In this document: piece after piece, positions 52,670 through 60,795 of the stretch | How the letters are laid out: each line of letters starts with the position of its first letter | Numbering within the stretch: the first letter of the stretch is position 1 | Source: Mycobacterium shigaense | Lineage (GTDB): Bacteria > Actinomycetota > Actinomycetes > Mycobacteriales > Mycobacteriaceae | Direction: 5' to 3' | Length of the DNA stretch: 64,000 nucleotides | Assembly: GCF_002356315.1 (NCBI RefSeq) | Contig: NZ_AP018164.1 | Coordinates: 186,001-250,000 of the forward strand | Position numbers and translations under genes: made by a program | The notes under the pieces: model-generated | The model's database searches: none | Seen by the model: only the letters and a program-made list of their open reading frames with translations | What the model was told of the DNA's origin: nothing

Positions 52670-53870
52670 CCCGACGGGACCGCTGGCCGGTGTGCGCGTG
52701 ATCGATTTGACGGCGATGGTGATGGGGCCGTACTGCACGCAGATCATGGCCGACATGGGCGCCGATGTGATCAAAGTCGAACCCCCACAGGGGGATAACA
52801 CGCGGTACATCTCGGTGGGTCCGGCACCGGGCATGAGCGGGGTGTTCGTCAACGTCAACCGAGGCAAGCGTGGCATCGTGCTGGACCTGCGCACCGACGC
52901 CGGTGCGGCCGCGTTACTCACGCTGGTCGAGACGGCCGACGTGTTCATCCACTCGATGCGCGCCAAGGCCATTGCGAAGCTCGGCTTCGGTTATGACGAA
53001 GTCGCCGCGATCAACCCCGCGATCGTGTACACCAATTGTTACGGATACGGACGACGCGGACCCGATCACGACCGCCCCGCCTACGACGACACCATCCAGG
53101 CCGAGTGCGGATTGCCCGCGGTGCAAGAGCAATTGACCGGAGAGGCCGATTACGTCGGCACCATCATGGCCGACAAGGTCGCCGGGCTGACGGCGCTGTA
53201 CGCGACGACGATGGCGCTGTTCCACCGGGAGCGCACCGGACAGGGACAAGAGGTCGAGGTCGCCATGTTCGAGACCATGGCCTCGTTCATGCTCGTCGAA
53301 CACGCCAGCGGCGCCATTTTCGACCCCCCGCTCGGGCCCGCGGTGTATCCGCGCACCGTGGCGCCCAACCGCCGCCCCTACCGGACCAGCGACGGTCACA
53401 TCTCCGCGTTGATCTACAACGACAAGCATTGGAACGCGTTCATGAAGGCCGTACAGCCGCCGTGGGCCAGCGATTTGTACGCGACGCTGGAACAACGTGC
53501 CCGCCAGATCGACACCGTCTACAGCCTGGTGGCCGAGACGATGAAGGAGCGGTCCACCGCGGAGTGGCTGGACCTGCTGCGCCAACTCGAGATACCGGCC
53601 GCGCCGCTGAACACGCCCGGCGCGCTCTTCGACGATCCGCATCTGGCCGCCGTCGGCATGTTCGAGACGGTGGACACCCCGCACGGGCCGGTGCGCTTCC
53701 CGGGCGTGCCCACCTGGTTTTCCCGGACGCCGGGACGTGTCGCGGGGCCGGCGCCGGAACTAGGCGCCCACACCGAGGAGGTGCTCGCCGAAATCAGTCG
53801 GGACAGCATCAACCCAAACACGCGGCCGGAGCGTGATTTTGCCGCGGCCCGCGAGGGAAAGGAACTTTGA
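52662..53870 (+). CDS. Class III CoA-transferase (CaiB/BaiF family)
   Basis: 402 residues, full length. The start LAGVRVIDLTAMVMGPYCTQ is typical, then ADMGADVIKVE, LDLRTDAG and, around residue 168, GTIMADKVAGLTALYA, which holds the catalytic Asp of the family. These enzymes move CoA from one acid to another; relatives include formyl-CoA:oxalate CoA-transferase, carnitine and bile acid CoA-transferases. A ThDP enzyme follows immediately, as in oxalate (frc-oxc) systems, but the surrounding oxygenases argue for a larger substrate. Confidence 0.9.
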   Translation: MPSPTGPLAGVRVIDLTAMVMGPYCTQIMADMGADVIKVEPPQGDNTRYISVGPAPGMSGVFVNVNRGKRGIVLDLRTDAGAAALLTLVETADVFIHSMRAKAIAKLGFGYDEVAAINPAIVYTNCYGYGRRGPDHDRPAYDDTIQAECGLPAVQEQLTGEADYVGTIMADKVAGLTALYATTMALFHRERTGQGQEVEVAMFETMASFMLVEHASGAIFDPPLGPAVYPRTVAPNRRPYRTSDGHISALIYNDKHWNAFMKAVQPPWASDLYATLEQRARQIDTVYSLVAETMKERSTAEWLDLLRQLEIPAAPLNTPGALFDDPHLAAVGMFETVDTPHGPVRFPGVPTWFSRTPGRVAGPAPELGAHTEEVLAEISRDSINPNTRPERDFAAAREGKEL

Positions 53871-53872
53871 GC

Positions 53873-55585
53873 ATGGCCGTGCCCGTCTACAAACGCATCC
53901 TCGACCTGTTCGAGGCCGAGGGCGTCAATACCCTGTTCGGCATCCCGGACCCGAACTTCGTGCACATGTTCGCCGAGGCCGACGCTCGCGGCTGGTCGGT
54001 GGTCGCCCCGCATCACGAACTGAGTGCGGGATTCATGGCGGAGGCGGCGTCGCGCATGACGGGCAAGCCCGGACTGTGCATCGGCACGCTCGGCCCGGGC
54101 ATGGCCAACATCGCCGGAGCGATGCAGTGCGCACTCGTGGAGAACTCGCCGGTGATCTTCCTCGGCGGGCAGCGCGCCCGCATCACCGAACGCCGGGTGC
54201 GGCGCGGGCGCATCCAATTCGTGCAGCAGGAGCCTCTTTTCGCCGCATCGGTGAAGTACAGCAGCTCGATCGAATACGCCGACCAGACCGACGAGATCAT
54301 CCACGAGGCCATCCGCCGGGCCTTGTCCGGCACCCCGGGTCCCGCCTACGTCGAGTTCCCGTCGCATGTCATCCTCGAGGAGCTCGACGTACCGGACCCG
54401 TTGCCGCCCAACCGGTACCGGCTGGTCGACCAGGGCGCCGGCACCCGCGAGGTGGCCGAGGCCGTCCAGCTGATCCGCGAGGCCAAGAGCCCGATTCTGT
54501 TGGTCGGCCACGGCGTGCACACCTCCCGCACCCAACAACAGGTCAGGGAGCTGGCCGAGCTGATGGCCTGCCCGGTGATCCAGACCTCCGGCGGCACCTC
54601 GTTCATCCCGGGCTTGCAGGAGCGGACCTTCCCGTACCTGTTCTCGCCGGCCGCCAACGAGGCCGTCGAGGAGTCCGACCTGTGCGTGGCGCTCGGCACC
54701 GAACTGGGTGAACCCATGCACTACGGCCGGACTCAGCATTGGGCCGGCAACGACGCCAACCGCAAGTGGGTGTACGTCGAGCAGGACCCGGCCGCCATCG
54801 GCGTCAACCGCCAGTTCGACGTGGCACTGGTCGGCGATCTGCGCGGAGTGGTGCCGCAGCTGGTCTCCGCACTCAGGGATTCGCCGCGTCAACCCGCACC
54901 CGCGCTGCGGCTGCTGATCGACAAGGATGCGAAAGAGCGTGCGGACGTGGCGGAATCGGCTCCGTCCGGACGCTCGCCGATCCACCCGGCGCGCTACGTC
55001 GTCGAAGCGACCAAGGCGCTCAACGAACTCGAGGATCCCATCCTGGTGCGCGACGGCGGTGCGACGGTGATCTTCCAATGGACCTACTCACAGTCCAAGC
55101 CGCGCGACGTCATCTGGAACCAGAACTTCGGCCACCTCGGCACCGGGCTGCCGTACGCGGTCGGAGCCTCGGTCGCCGAGGGCGGAAAGCGCCCGGTGAT
55201 GCTGCTGACCAGCGATTCGGCATTCCTCTTCCACATCGCCGAGTTGGAAACCGCTGCGCGGCAGAACCTTCCGCTGGTGTGTGTGGTGGGCGTCGACCAC
55301 CAGTGGGGCCTGGAAGTGGGCGTGTACAAACGCACTTTCGCCCAGCCGTCTCCGCAGCCGGGTGTGCACTGGAGCAAGGACGTCCGGATGGACAAGATCG
55401 CCGAAGGCTTCGGTTGCCACGGTGAGTACGTCGAGAAGGAATCCGAGATCGGCCTGGCGATCGCCCGCGCCTACGCCAGCGGCAAAGTCGGCGTGGTCCA
55501 TGTCTGCATCGATCCGAAGGCCAACTCCGAGGAGATGCCCAAGTACGACCGATTCCGGACCTGGTATGCCGAAGGAACGCAGTAG
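53873..55585 (+). CDS. Thiamine diphosphate-dependent enzyme (acetolactate synthase / 2-hydroxyacyl-CoA lyase type)
   Basis: 570 residues from the ATG at 53873. Three-domain layout as in ALS, oxalyl-CoA decarboxylase and 2-hydroxyacyl-CoA lyase: the activating Glu in PHHELSAGF near residue 49, GTLGPGMANIAGAM, a central domain, and a C-terminal ThDP domain. The ThDP motif is unusual: GDG is replaced by SDS (TSDSAFLFHIAELET near 445) and the later Asn pair reads VDHQWG. The Asp is kept, so Mg/ThDP binding may survive. After a CoA-transferase and before an aldehyde dehydrogenase, C-C cleavage of a CoA ester to an aldehyde is the best guess. Confidence 0.82.
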   Translation: MAVPVYKRILDLFEAEGVNTLFGIPDPNFVHMFAEADARGWSVVAPHHELSAGFMAEAASRMTGKPGLCIGTLGPGMANIAGAMQCALVENSPVIFLGGQRARITERRVRRGRIQFVQQEPLFAASVKYSSSIEYADQTDEIIHEAIRRALSGTPGPAYVEFPSHVILEELDVPDPLPPNRYRLVDQGAGTREVAEAVQLIREAKSPILLVGHGVHTSRTQQQVRELAELMACPVIQTSGGTSFIPGLQERTFPYLFSPAANEAVEESDLCVALGTELGEPMHYGRTQHWAGNDANRKWVYVEQDPAAIGVNRQFDVALVGDLRGVVPQLVSALRDSPRQPAPALRLLIDKDAKERADVAESAPSGRSPIHPARYVVEATKALNELEDPILVRDGGATVIFQWTYSQSKPRDVIWNQNFGHLGTGLPYAVGASVAEGGKRPVMLLTSDSAFLFHIAELETAARQNLPLVCVVGVDHQWGLEVGVYKRTFAQPSPQPGVHWSKDVRMDKIAEGFGCHGEYVEKESEIGLAIARAYASGKVGVVHVCIDPKANSEEMPKYDRFRTWYAEGTQ

Positions 55586-55600
55586 GAAAAGGATGAGCTG

Positions 55601-57031
55601 ATGCGCGAATACCTCAAGTTCTACATCGACGGAAAGTGGGTTGATCCGTTGCAGCCCAATCCCTTCGACGTGGATAACCCCGCGACCGAGCAGGTGTCCG
55701 GGAAGATCTCGCTGGGCTCGGCGGCCGACGTCGACGTGGCTGTCAAGGCCGCCCGGCGCGCTTTCGCCGGCTGGTCGCAGAGCACCCGCGAAGAGCGCTT
55801 GGACCTGTTGCAGGCCATCCTCGCCGAATACCAGAAGCGGGCGGGCGATATCGCCGCCGCGATCACCGAGGAAATGGGCGCGCCGCCCTCGCTGGCCGCG
55901 GGGCCGCAGGTCTTTCTCGGGATCGGGCACCTGACGACGGCCATCGACGCCCTGAAGAACTTCCCGTTCTCCGAGCAGCGCGGGGAGACGCTGATCGCCA
56001 AGGAGCCGATCGGTGTCTGCGGTCTGATCACGCCGTGGAACTGGCCGATCAACCAGGTTGCGGTCAAGGTCTACCCGGCGCTGGCGACCGGCTGCACCGT
56101 CGTCCTGAAACCGTCTGAGGTGGCGCCGTATTCGCCGTATCTCTTCGCCGAGGTGCTCGATGCGGCGGGCGTGCCCGCCGGGGTGTTCAACCTGGTCAAC
56201 GGTGACGGCGCGGGCGTGGGCGTGGCCCTGGCGACCCATCCCGACATCGACATGGTGTCGTTCACCGGCTCCACGCGCGCCGGCATCGAGGTGGCCAAGC
56301 TTGCCGCCCCGACGGTCAAGCGGGTGACCCAGGAGCTCGGTGGCAAGAGCCCCAACATCGTCCTGGACGACAGTGGCTTCACCGAGAGCGTGACCGCCGG
56401 CGTGGCCAACATGATGCCCAACTCAGGGCAGAGCTGTAATGCGCCGTCGCGGATGCTGGTTCCGAATTCGCGGATGGACGAGGCGATTACCATCGCGCGT
56501 GCGGTGGCAGAGGAGGTCCGGGTGGGTAAGGCCGACGACAAGACGGCGATCGGCCCGGTGGCGTCCAAGACGCAGTTCGACAAGGTTCAGGGCCTGATCC
56601 AGAAGGGCATCGACGAGGGCGCGACCGTCGTGGTGGGGGGCCCGGGCCGGCCGGCGGGGCTGGTGCAGGGTTACTACGTAAAGCCGACCGTCTTCGCGCA
56701 TGTCACCAACGACATGACGATCGCGCGCGAGGAGATCTTCGGGCCGGTGCTGTGTATCCTCGGCTACGACGACCTGGACCAGGCCGTCGAGATCGCCAAC
56801 GACACCGAATACGGCCTCGCCGGGTACGTTTCGGGAGCCGACCTGGACAAGGCCCGCGAGGTGGCCCGCAAGATCCGCGCGGGCTGGGTGACGATCAACC
56901 ACGCCTTCGACATGAACGCGCCGTTCGGCGGCTACAAGCGCAGCGGCAACGGCCGCGAATGGAGCGCGTTCGCCTTCGAGGAGTACCTGGAAGTGAAGAG
57001 CACCCTGGGCTACGCACCCAGCAGCGCCTGA
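55601..57031 (+). CDS. NAD(P)-dependent aldehyde dehydrogenase
   Basis: 476 residues, all ALDH marks present: TPWNWPINQVAVK near 145, KPSEVAPYS, FTGSTRAG near 222, catalytic Glu in QELGGKSPN near 246, catalytic Cys in NSGQSCNAPSR near 278, EEIFGPVL and PFGGYKRSGNGRE. It oxidises an aldehyde to the acid. It is the last gene of the right arm, 15 bp after the ThDP gene, so it most likely removes the aldehyde that enzyme makes. Confidence 0.92.
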   Translation: MREYLKFYIDGKWVDPLQPNPFDVDNPATEQVSGKISLGSAADVDVAVKAARRAFAGWSQSTREERLDLLQAILAEYQKRAGDIAAAITEEMGAPPSLAAGPQVFLGIGHLTTAIDALKNFPFSEQRGETLIAKEPIGVCGLITPWNWPINQVAVKVYPALATGCTVVLKPSEVAPYSPYLFAEVLDAAGVPAGVFNLVNGDGAGVGVALATHPDIDMVSFTGSTRAGIEVAKLAAPTVKRVTQELGGKSPNIVLDDSGFTESVTAGVANMMPNSGQSCNAPSRMLVPNSRMDEAITIARAVAEEVRVGKADDKTAIGPVASKTQFDKVQGLIQKGIDEGATVVVGGPGRPAGLVQGYYVKPTVFAHVTNDMTIAREEIFGPVLCILGYDDLDQAVEIANDTEYGLAGYVSGADLDKAREVARKIRAGWVTINHAFDMNAPFGGYKRSGNGREWSAFAFEEYLEVKSTLGYAPSSA

Positions 57032-57168
57032 AGCTCGAGCCGAAATCCGCACGCATCGCAGCGGAAAACCGTTGCGTGTCCTCCACTGAATCACGCCCGC
57101 CCGCCTCTAGGCTGGCTTGCTGAAATCAAGAGGAGGGGCAGCGACGTATCGGCAGCAACTATGGCGCC

Positions 57169-59274
57169 GTGCGACACGACGGGCAGGGCGCTCGAACAGC
57201 GGGCACTGAACCGGGCGGGGCGCATCCCGCACCGGCCTCTTCTGCTCGGCAGCGCGGCTGGGTCGACCCGGTGCGCCGCGCCGGCCGGCTCGCGATCTGG
57301 GACAAGCCCGAGCGCCCCGGTGGCATCCCCGCGCTCGACGGGCTGCGCGCACTAGCCGTCGCCCTGGTGCTCGCCGACCACGGCGGCATCGCCGGCATGA
57401 GCGGTGGGTTCCTCGGCGTCGACGTGTTCTTCGTCCTGTCCGGATTCCTCATCACCTCGCTGCTGCTCGACGAGCTGGGCCGCAGCGGCCGTATCAGCCT
57501 GACCGGGTTCTGGATTCGCCGCGCCCGCCGCTTGTTGCCGGCGCTGGTGCTCATGGTGCTCGCCGTGGGCGCGGCCCGTGAACTGCTGCCGGCGCAGTCG
57601 CTCAACGGGTTACGCGACGATGCGCTCGCCGCGTTTCTGTGGGTGGCGAACTGGCGGTTCGTCGCGCAGCACACCGACTACTTCACGCAGGGCGCCCCGC
57701 CGTCGCCGCTGCAGCACGCCTGGTCGCTCGGGGTCGAGGAGCAGTACTATTTCGTCTGGCCAATGCTGCTGATCGGCGTGACCCTGCTGCTTGCGTGGCG
57801 CGCCAAGCGCTACTTCCAGCGGGCCACCGTGGGCGACGTTCGATTCGCCATCTTCCTGATCGCCACGGTAGGCGCGTTGGCGTCCGCGGCCGCCGCCATC
57901 GTCTTCGTCTCCGACCGCACGCGGGACCGGATCTATTTCGGCACCGACACCCGCGTGCAGGCGTTGCTGGTCGGCTCGGCGGCGGCGGCCCTGCTGGTGC
58001 GGGACTGGCCGTCGCTCAACCGCGGCTGGTGCTTGATCCGCAGCCGCTGGGGACGGCGGCTCGCCCGCGCGCTGCCGATCGTCGGACTGGCCGGCCTGGC
58101 CGCGGCGACGCACTGGGCGACGGGCAGCGCCGGCGACTTCCGGCACGGCCTGCTGATCGAGGTTGCGATCGCGGCCGTCCTCGTCGTCGCGCCGGTCGCC
58201 CTCGAGCAGCGCGGCCTGGTGGCCCGCGCGCTGGCCCTGCCTCCGCTGGTGTGGCTTGGGGCCATCTCCTACGGCATCTACCTATGGCACTGGCCAATCT
58301 TCCTGGCGCTCAATGGCGAACTCACCCGGTGGAGCGGGCTGCCGCTGTTCGCGGCCCGATGCGGGGCCACCCTGGTGGTGTCCGCGGCCTCGTACTGGCT
58401 GATCGAGCAACCCATCCGGCGCTGGCGACCCGCCCGGGTGGCGTTGCTGCCGCTGGCAGCTGCAACGGTGGCCTCGGCCGCTGCGGTGACGTTGCTGGTC
58501 ATCCCGGTGGGCACCGGCACCGGCCTGCATGAGGCCGGCCTGCCGCCCGGGATATCGGCGGTCGCGGCGGTCTCCCCGGCGCAGCCGGGCGGCAGCCGCC
58601 CGGTCGGGCCGCGGGATCCCAACCGGCCGTTCACGGTTTCGGTGTTCGGTGATTCGATCGGCTGGACCTGGATGCACTACCTGCCGCCCACACCGGGATT
58701 CGCGTTCCTCGACCACACGGTGATCGGCTGCAGCCTGGTGCGCGGAACTCCGTACCGCTACCTCGGCCAGACCCTCGAGCAAAGATCGGAGTGCGACGGC
58801 TGGCCGATCAGATGGGCGGCCCAGGTCAGCCAGGACCAGCCGGACGTCGCGCTGCTGGTCATCGGCCGCTGGGAAACCGTCGATCGGGTCAACGAGGGGC
58901 AGTGGACGCACATCGGCGATCCCACGTTCGACGCCTACCTCAACGGCGAGCTGCAGCGAGCCCTGAACATCGTGAGCGCCAACGGTGTTCGCGTGGTGGT
59001 GGCCAGTGTGCCCTACAGCCGCGGCGGCGAGAAGCCGGACGGCCGCCTGTATCCGGAGGACCAGCCGGACCGAGTCAATCAGTGGAACACCATGCTGCGC
59101 AACACCGTTGCGCAACACCCGGGCGTGCAGATCCTGGACCTCAACAAAAAGCTATGCCCCGACGGTGTCTACACCGCCAAGGTCGACGGCATCAAGGTGC
59201 GCAGCGACGGCGTCCATCTGACCCCCGAGGGGGTGCGATGGCTGACGCCGTGGCTCGAGGAGTCGCTGCGTTAG
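57169..59274 (+). CDS. Membrane acyltransferase 3 with SGNH domain (Rv0111 counterpart)
   Basis: 701 residues from a GTG; the first ~45 residues are Gly/Ala/Arg rich, and a later start is possible. The acyltransferase-3 part spans about 50-450 with ten or so membrane helices and the motifs LDGLRALAV, GVDVFFVLSGFLIT, FWIRRARRLLPAL and HAWSLGVEEQYY. After a helix the extracytoplasmic SGNH domain has VFGDSIGWTW near 492 and DGVHLTPEG near 685 as Ser and Asp/His. Such proteins O-acylate exported sugars or lipids. Length and sequence pattern fit Rv0111, which in M. tuberculosis lies soon after ctpI. Confidence 0.88.
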   Translation: MRHDGQGARTAGTEPGGAHPAPASSARQRGWVDPVRRAGRLAIWDKPERPGGIPALDGLRALAVALVLADHGGIAGMSGGFLGVDVFFVLSGFLITSLLLDELGRSGRISLTGFWIRRARRLLPALVLMVLAVGAARELLPAQSLNGLRDDALAAFLWVANWRFVAQHTDYFTQGAPPSPLQHAWSLGVEEQYYFVWPMLLIGVTLLLAWRAKRYFQRATVGDVRFAIFLIATVGALASAAAAIVFVSDRTRDRIYFGTDTRVQALLVGSAAAALLVRDWPSLNRGWCLIRSRWGRRLARALPIVGLAGLAAATHWATGSAGDFRHGLLIEVAIAAVLVVAPVALEQRGLVARALALPPLVWLGAISYGIYLWHWPIFLALNGELTRWSGLPLFAARCGATLVVSAASYWLIEQPIRRWRPARVALLPLAAATVASAAAVTLLVIPVGTGTGLHEAGLPPGISAVAAVSPAQPGGSRPVGPRDPNRPFTVSVFGDSIGWTWMHYLPPTPGFAFLDHTVIGCSLVRGTPYRYLGQTLEQRSECDGWPIRWAAQVSQDQPDVALLVIGRWETVDRVNEGQWTHIGDPTFDAYLNGELQRALNIVSANGVRVVVASVPYSRGGEKPDGRLYPEDQPDRVNQWNTMLRNTVAQHPGVQILDLNKKLCPDGVYTAKVDGIKVRSDGVHLTPEGVRWLTPWLEESLR

Positions 59275-59277
59275 GCG

Positions 59278-59937
59278 TCAATCCCCGGTGCGGCAGCTGA
59301 TTTCCATGCTGTCGGCGTCGCGGACGAGGAAATTGAAGCTCACGTAGCCGCTATCCTGGTTGCGCACTCGATCCAGATACGGCGCCATGTCAGCCGAGCT
59401 GGCGTTGTCCGCGATGACCAACGCGCCGGTGGACAGGCGGGGCTCCAACAGCTCGATCACGGGCAGGTACAAATCCTTCCAACCGTCCAGCAGCACGAAA
59501 TCAATTGCGCCGTCAACGCTTTCCAGCGTGGTCAGCGCGTCGCCTTCCAGGATGGTGATCACGTCGTCCAGGCCCGTCTCGGCGAACGTCTTCTTCGCCG
59601 CCGCGATCTTGGTCTCACTGAGCTCGGTGGTGACCACCCGCCCGGAGCCGTTGTCGCGCACCCCGGCCGCCAGATGCAGGGCGGAGATACCGAAGGACAT
59701 GCCGAATTCGACGATGGTGGCGGGGCGGGTGGCCCGCACCAGCGAGTACAGCAGCCGGCCGGCGTCCGGCGTCACCGGGATGTAGAAGTCGCTCATCGCC
59801 TCGGCGCGCTCCCGCGTGGTCATCGGGCGATTGAAATCACGGCCCCGCTCGTGCAACTGCGACATCTGCTCTTTCGATGCGGTGTACATCCGGTCCAGCA
59901 CGGTCGCGACGCGGGGGTCTTGCAAGGTAGTCGACAT
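59278..59937 (-). CDS. O-methyltransferase family protein
   Basis: 219 residues. SAM-binding motif IVEFGMSFGISAL near 75, TTELSET as motif II, and FVLLDGWKDLYLPVIELLEP near 150 give the class I O-methyltransferase (methyltransf_3-like) pattern; VIADNASSADMAPY follows. The usual metal-binding Asp residues (DGWKD, ADN) are present, so catechol-type chemistry is possible. The substrate is unknown. It converges with the acyltransferase gene, 3 bp apart. Confidence 0.82.
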   Translation of the reverse strand: MSTTLQDPRVATVLDRMYTASKEQMSQLHERGRDFNRPMTTRERAEAMSDFYIPVTPDAGRLLYSLVRATRPATIVEFGMSFGISALHLAAGVRDNGSGRVVTTELSETKIAAAKKTFAETGLDDVITILEGDALTTLESVDGAIDFVLLDGWKDLYLPVIELLEPRLSTGALVIADNASSADMAPYLDRVRNQDSGYVSFNFLVRDADSMEISCRTGD

Positions 59938-60079
59938 ATTTTCGAGGATAGGCCCCGCAAACTAAGGCACGCTCAGTGGCCGAACTGGTGAGGGTGAGCC
60001 CGATCACGCCGACGTAACGGGAGCGGTAAGCCGTTTGACGTGCGGCGGGTCGCGGTGCGAACATGGTTGGGCAAGCACC
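59938..60079. other. Intergenic region before the riboswitch
   Basis: The non-coding stretch from 59938 to 60473 is 536 bp. Its first 140 bp hold no gene. TTGACG at 60035-60040 could be a -35 element for the riboswitch transcript, but no clear -10 is seen at the right distance. Confidence 0.3.
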
Positions 60080-60235
60080 TCGGTAGGTGAGGCGTCTGCA
60101 TGGATACAGGCCACTGACCCCGAACGTCGAGAGACGCCCCGGGTCAGGACAGCTCTTCCCGGACCGAAGGGTCGAGCCCAAGTGGCTTCTGGAATTACTC
60201 CAGATACGCCGTGCAGTGCCAAAGCTCCGACGAGA
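60080..60235 (+). promoter_or_regulatory. M-box magnesium riboswitch (ykoK leader)
   Basis: The conserved M-box pieces occur in order: TAGGTGAGGC (60084-60093), CTGCATGG near 60096, CACTGACCC, AACGTCGAGAGACGCC, GGGTCAGGACAGCTC, GAGCCCAAGTGGC, TCTGGA...TCCAGA, then CCGTGCAGTGCCAAAGCTC near 60209-60227. CTGCATGG pairs with CCGTGCAG over 8 positions. M-boxes sense Mg2+ and shut off expression when it is plentiful. In M. tuberculosis they precede Rv1535 and the PE20-PPE31 region. Here the RNA leads a small ORF and an NRAMP-family gene. Confidence 0.9.
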
Positions 60236-60473
60236 GGGGTGCGAGCGGTGGCATTTCCGCTGCTCCTCCGCGCCTCTTCTCAGACAGGTGAGGTAGCGAC
60301 ACCCGCGTGTGTCCCGGCCGCGAGGAGGTGAGGACGAGATGAGTCCCGGCGATAGTCCCTATCCGAAATCTGTCTTATCCCGATCCGGTCGCGGCATTCC
60401 TTCTGGCACCTGAACTTTCGCGGGTACGCCGCGGGGTGACGCGAGCCGATCGGATCTCCGAGAGGGAAAGATC
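60236..60473 (+). promoter_or_regulatory. Expression platform region between M-box and small ORF
   Basis: An imperfect GC-rich hairpin can form at about 60232-60281 (GAGAGGGG and GAGCGG against CCGCTGCTC and CCTCTTCT). It could be the terminator arm of the riboswitch. A second small hairpin, GACAC...GTGTC, follows near 60300. No coding sequence is supported here. Confidence 0.35.
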
Positions 60474-60689
60474 ATGGCTTTTGTTGTCACACATCACGTT
60501 TCCGGCATGAACGGGTTGCGCGGAAGGTCGATGCTGCGTGCGGGCCGACTGCTGTTGGGGAAGTTGTGCGCACGGACCGCGCTGACTCCGCAAGAGCGGG
60601 CCAACCTGTATGTATCGCGGATGCCGATTGCGGTGGTCACCGCATCGCTTGGTGGACATTCGCCCGATGCCGTCGATCACCGTCGGTAG
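60474..60689 (+). CDS. Small riboswitch-led protein (71 aa), possibly Rv1535-like
   Basis: 71 residues from an ATG behind GAGGGAAAG. The sequence is well balanced: MAFVVTHHVSGMNGLRGRSM, then LRAGRLLLGKLCARTALTPQ and ERANLYVSRMPIAVVTASLG. The HHVSGM and LTPQERANLY parts look conserved rather than random. A small ORF after an M-box resembles the Rv1535 arrangement of M. tuberculosis; I cannot verify the sequence match. The function is unknown. Magnesium-controlled expression is inferred from the leader. Confidence 0.65.
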   Translation: MAFVVTHHVSGMNGLRGRSMLRAGRLLLGKLCARTALTPQERANLYVSRMPIAVVTASLGGHSPDAVDHRR

Positions 60690-60696
60690 TTCGTTT

Positions 60697-60739
60697 GCAC
60701 TCAGCGGCGCGCGGCGACGCGACGCGCGCCGCTGAGTGC
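60697..60739. terminator. Perfect 16-bp stem-loop between small ORF and NRAMP gene
   Basis: GCACTCAGCGGCGCGC (60697-60712) pairs perfectly with 60724-60739 around an 11-nt loop, starting 7 bp after the small ORF's stop. No T-tract follows. It could end transcription after the small ORF or attenuate readthrough into the transporter gene, whose ATG lies 57 bp further. Confidence 0.7.
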
Positions 60740-60795
60740 CCGCCGGAACAACACCGTCCGCAGCCACCCGTCAACTCGAGTTAGTGAGAACCCAA

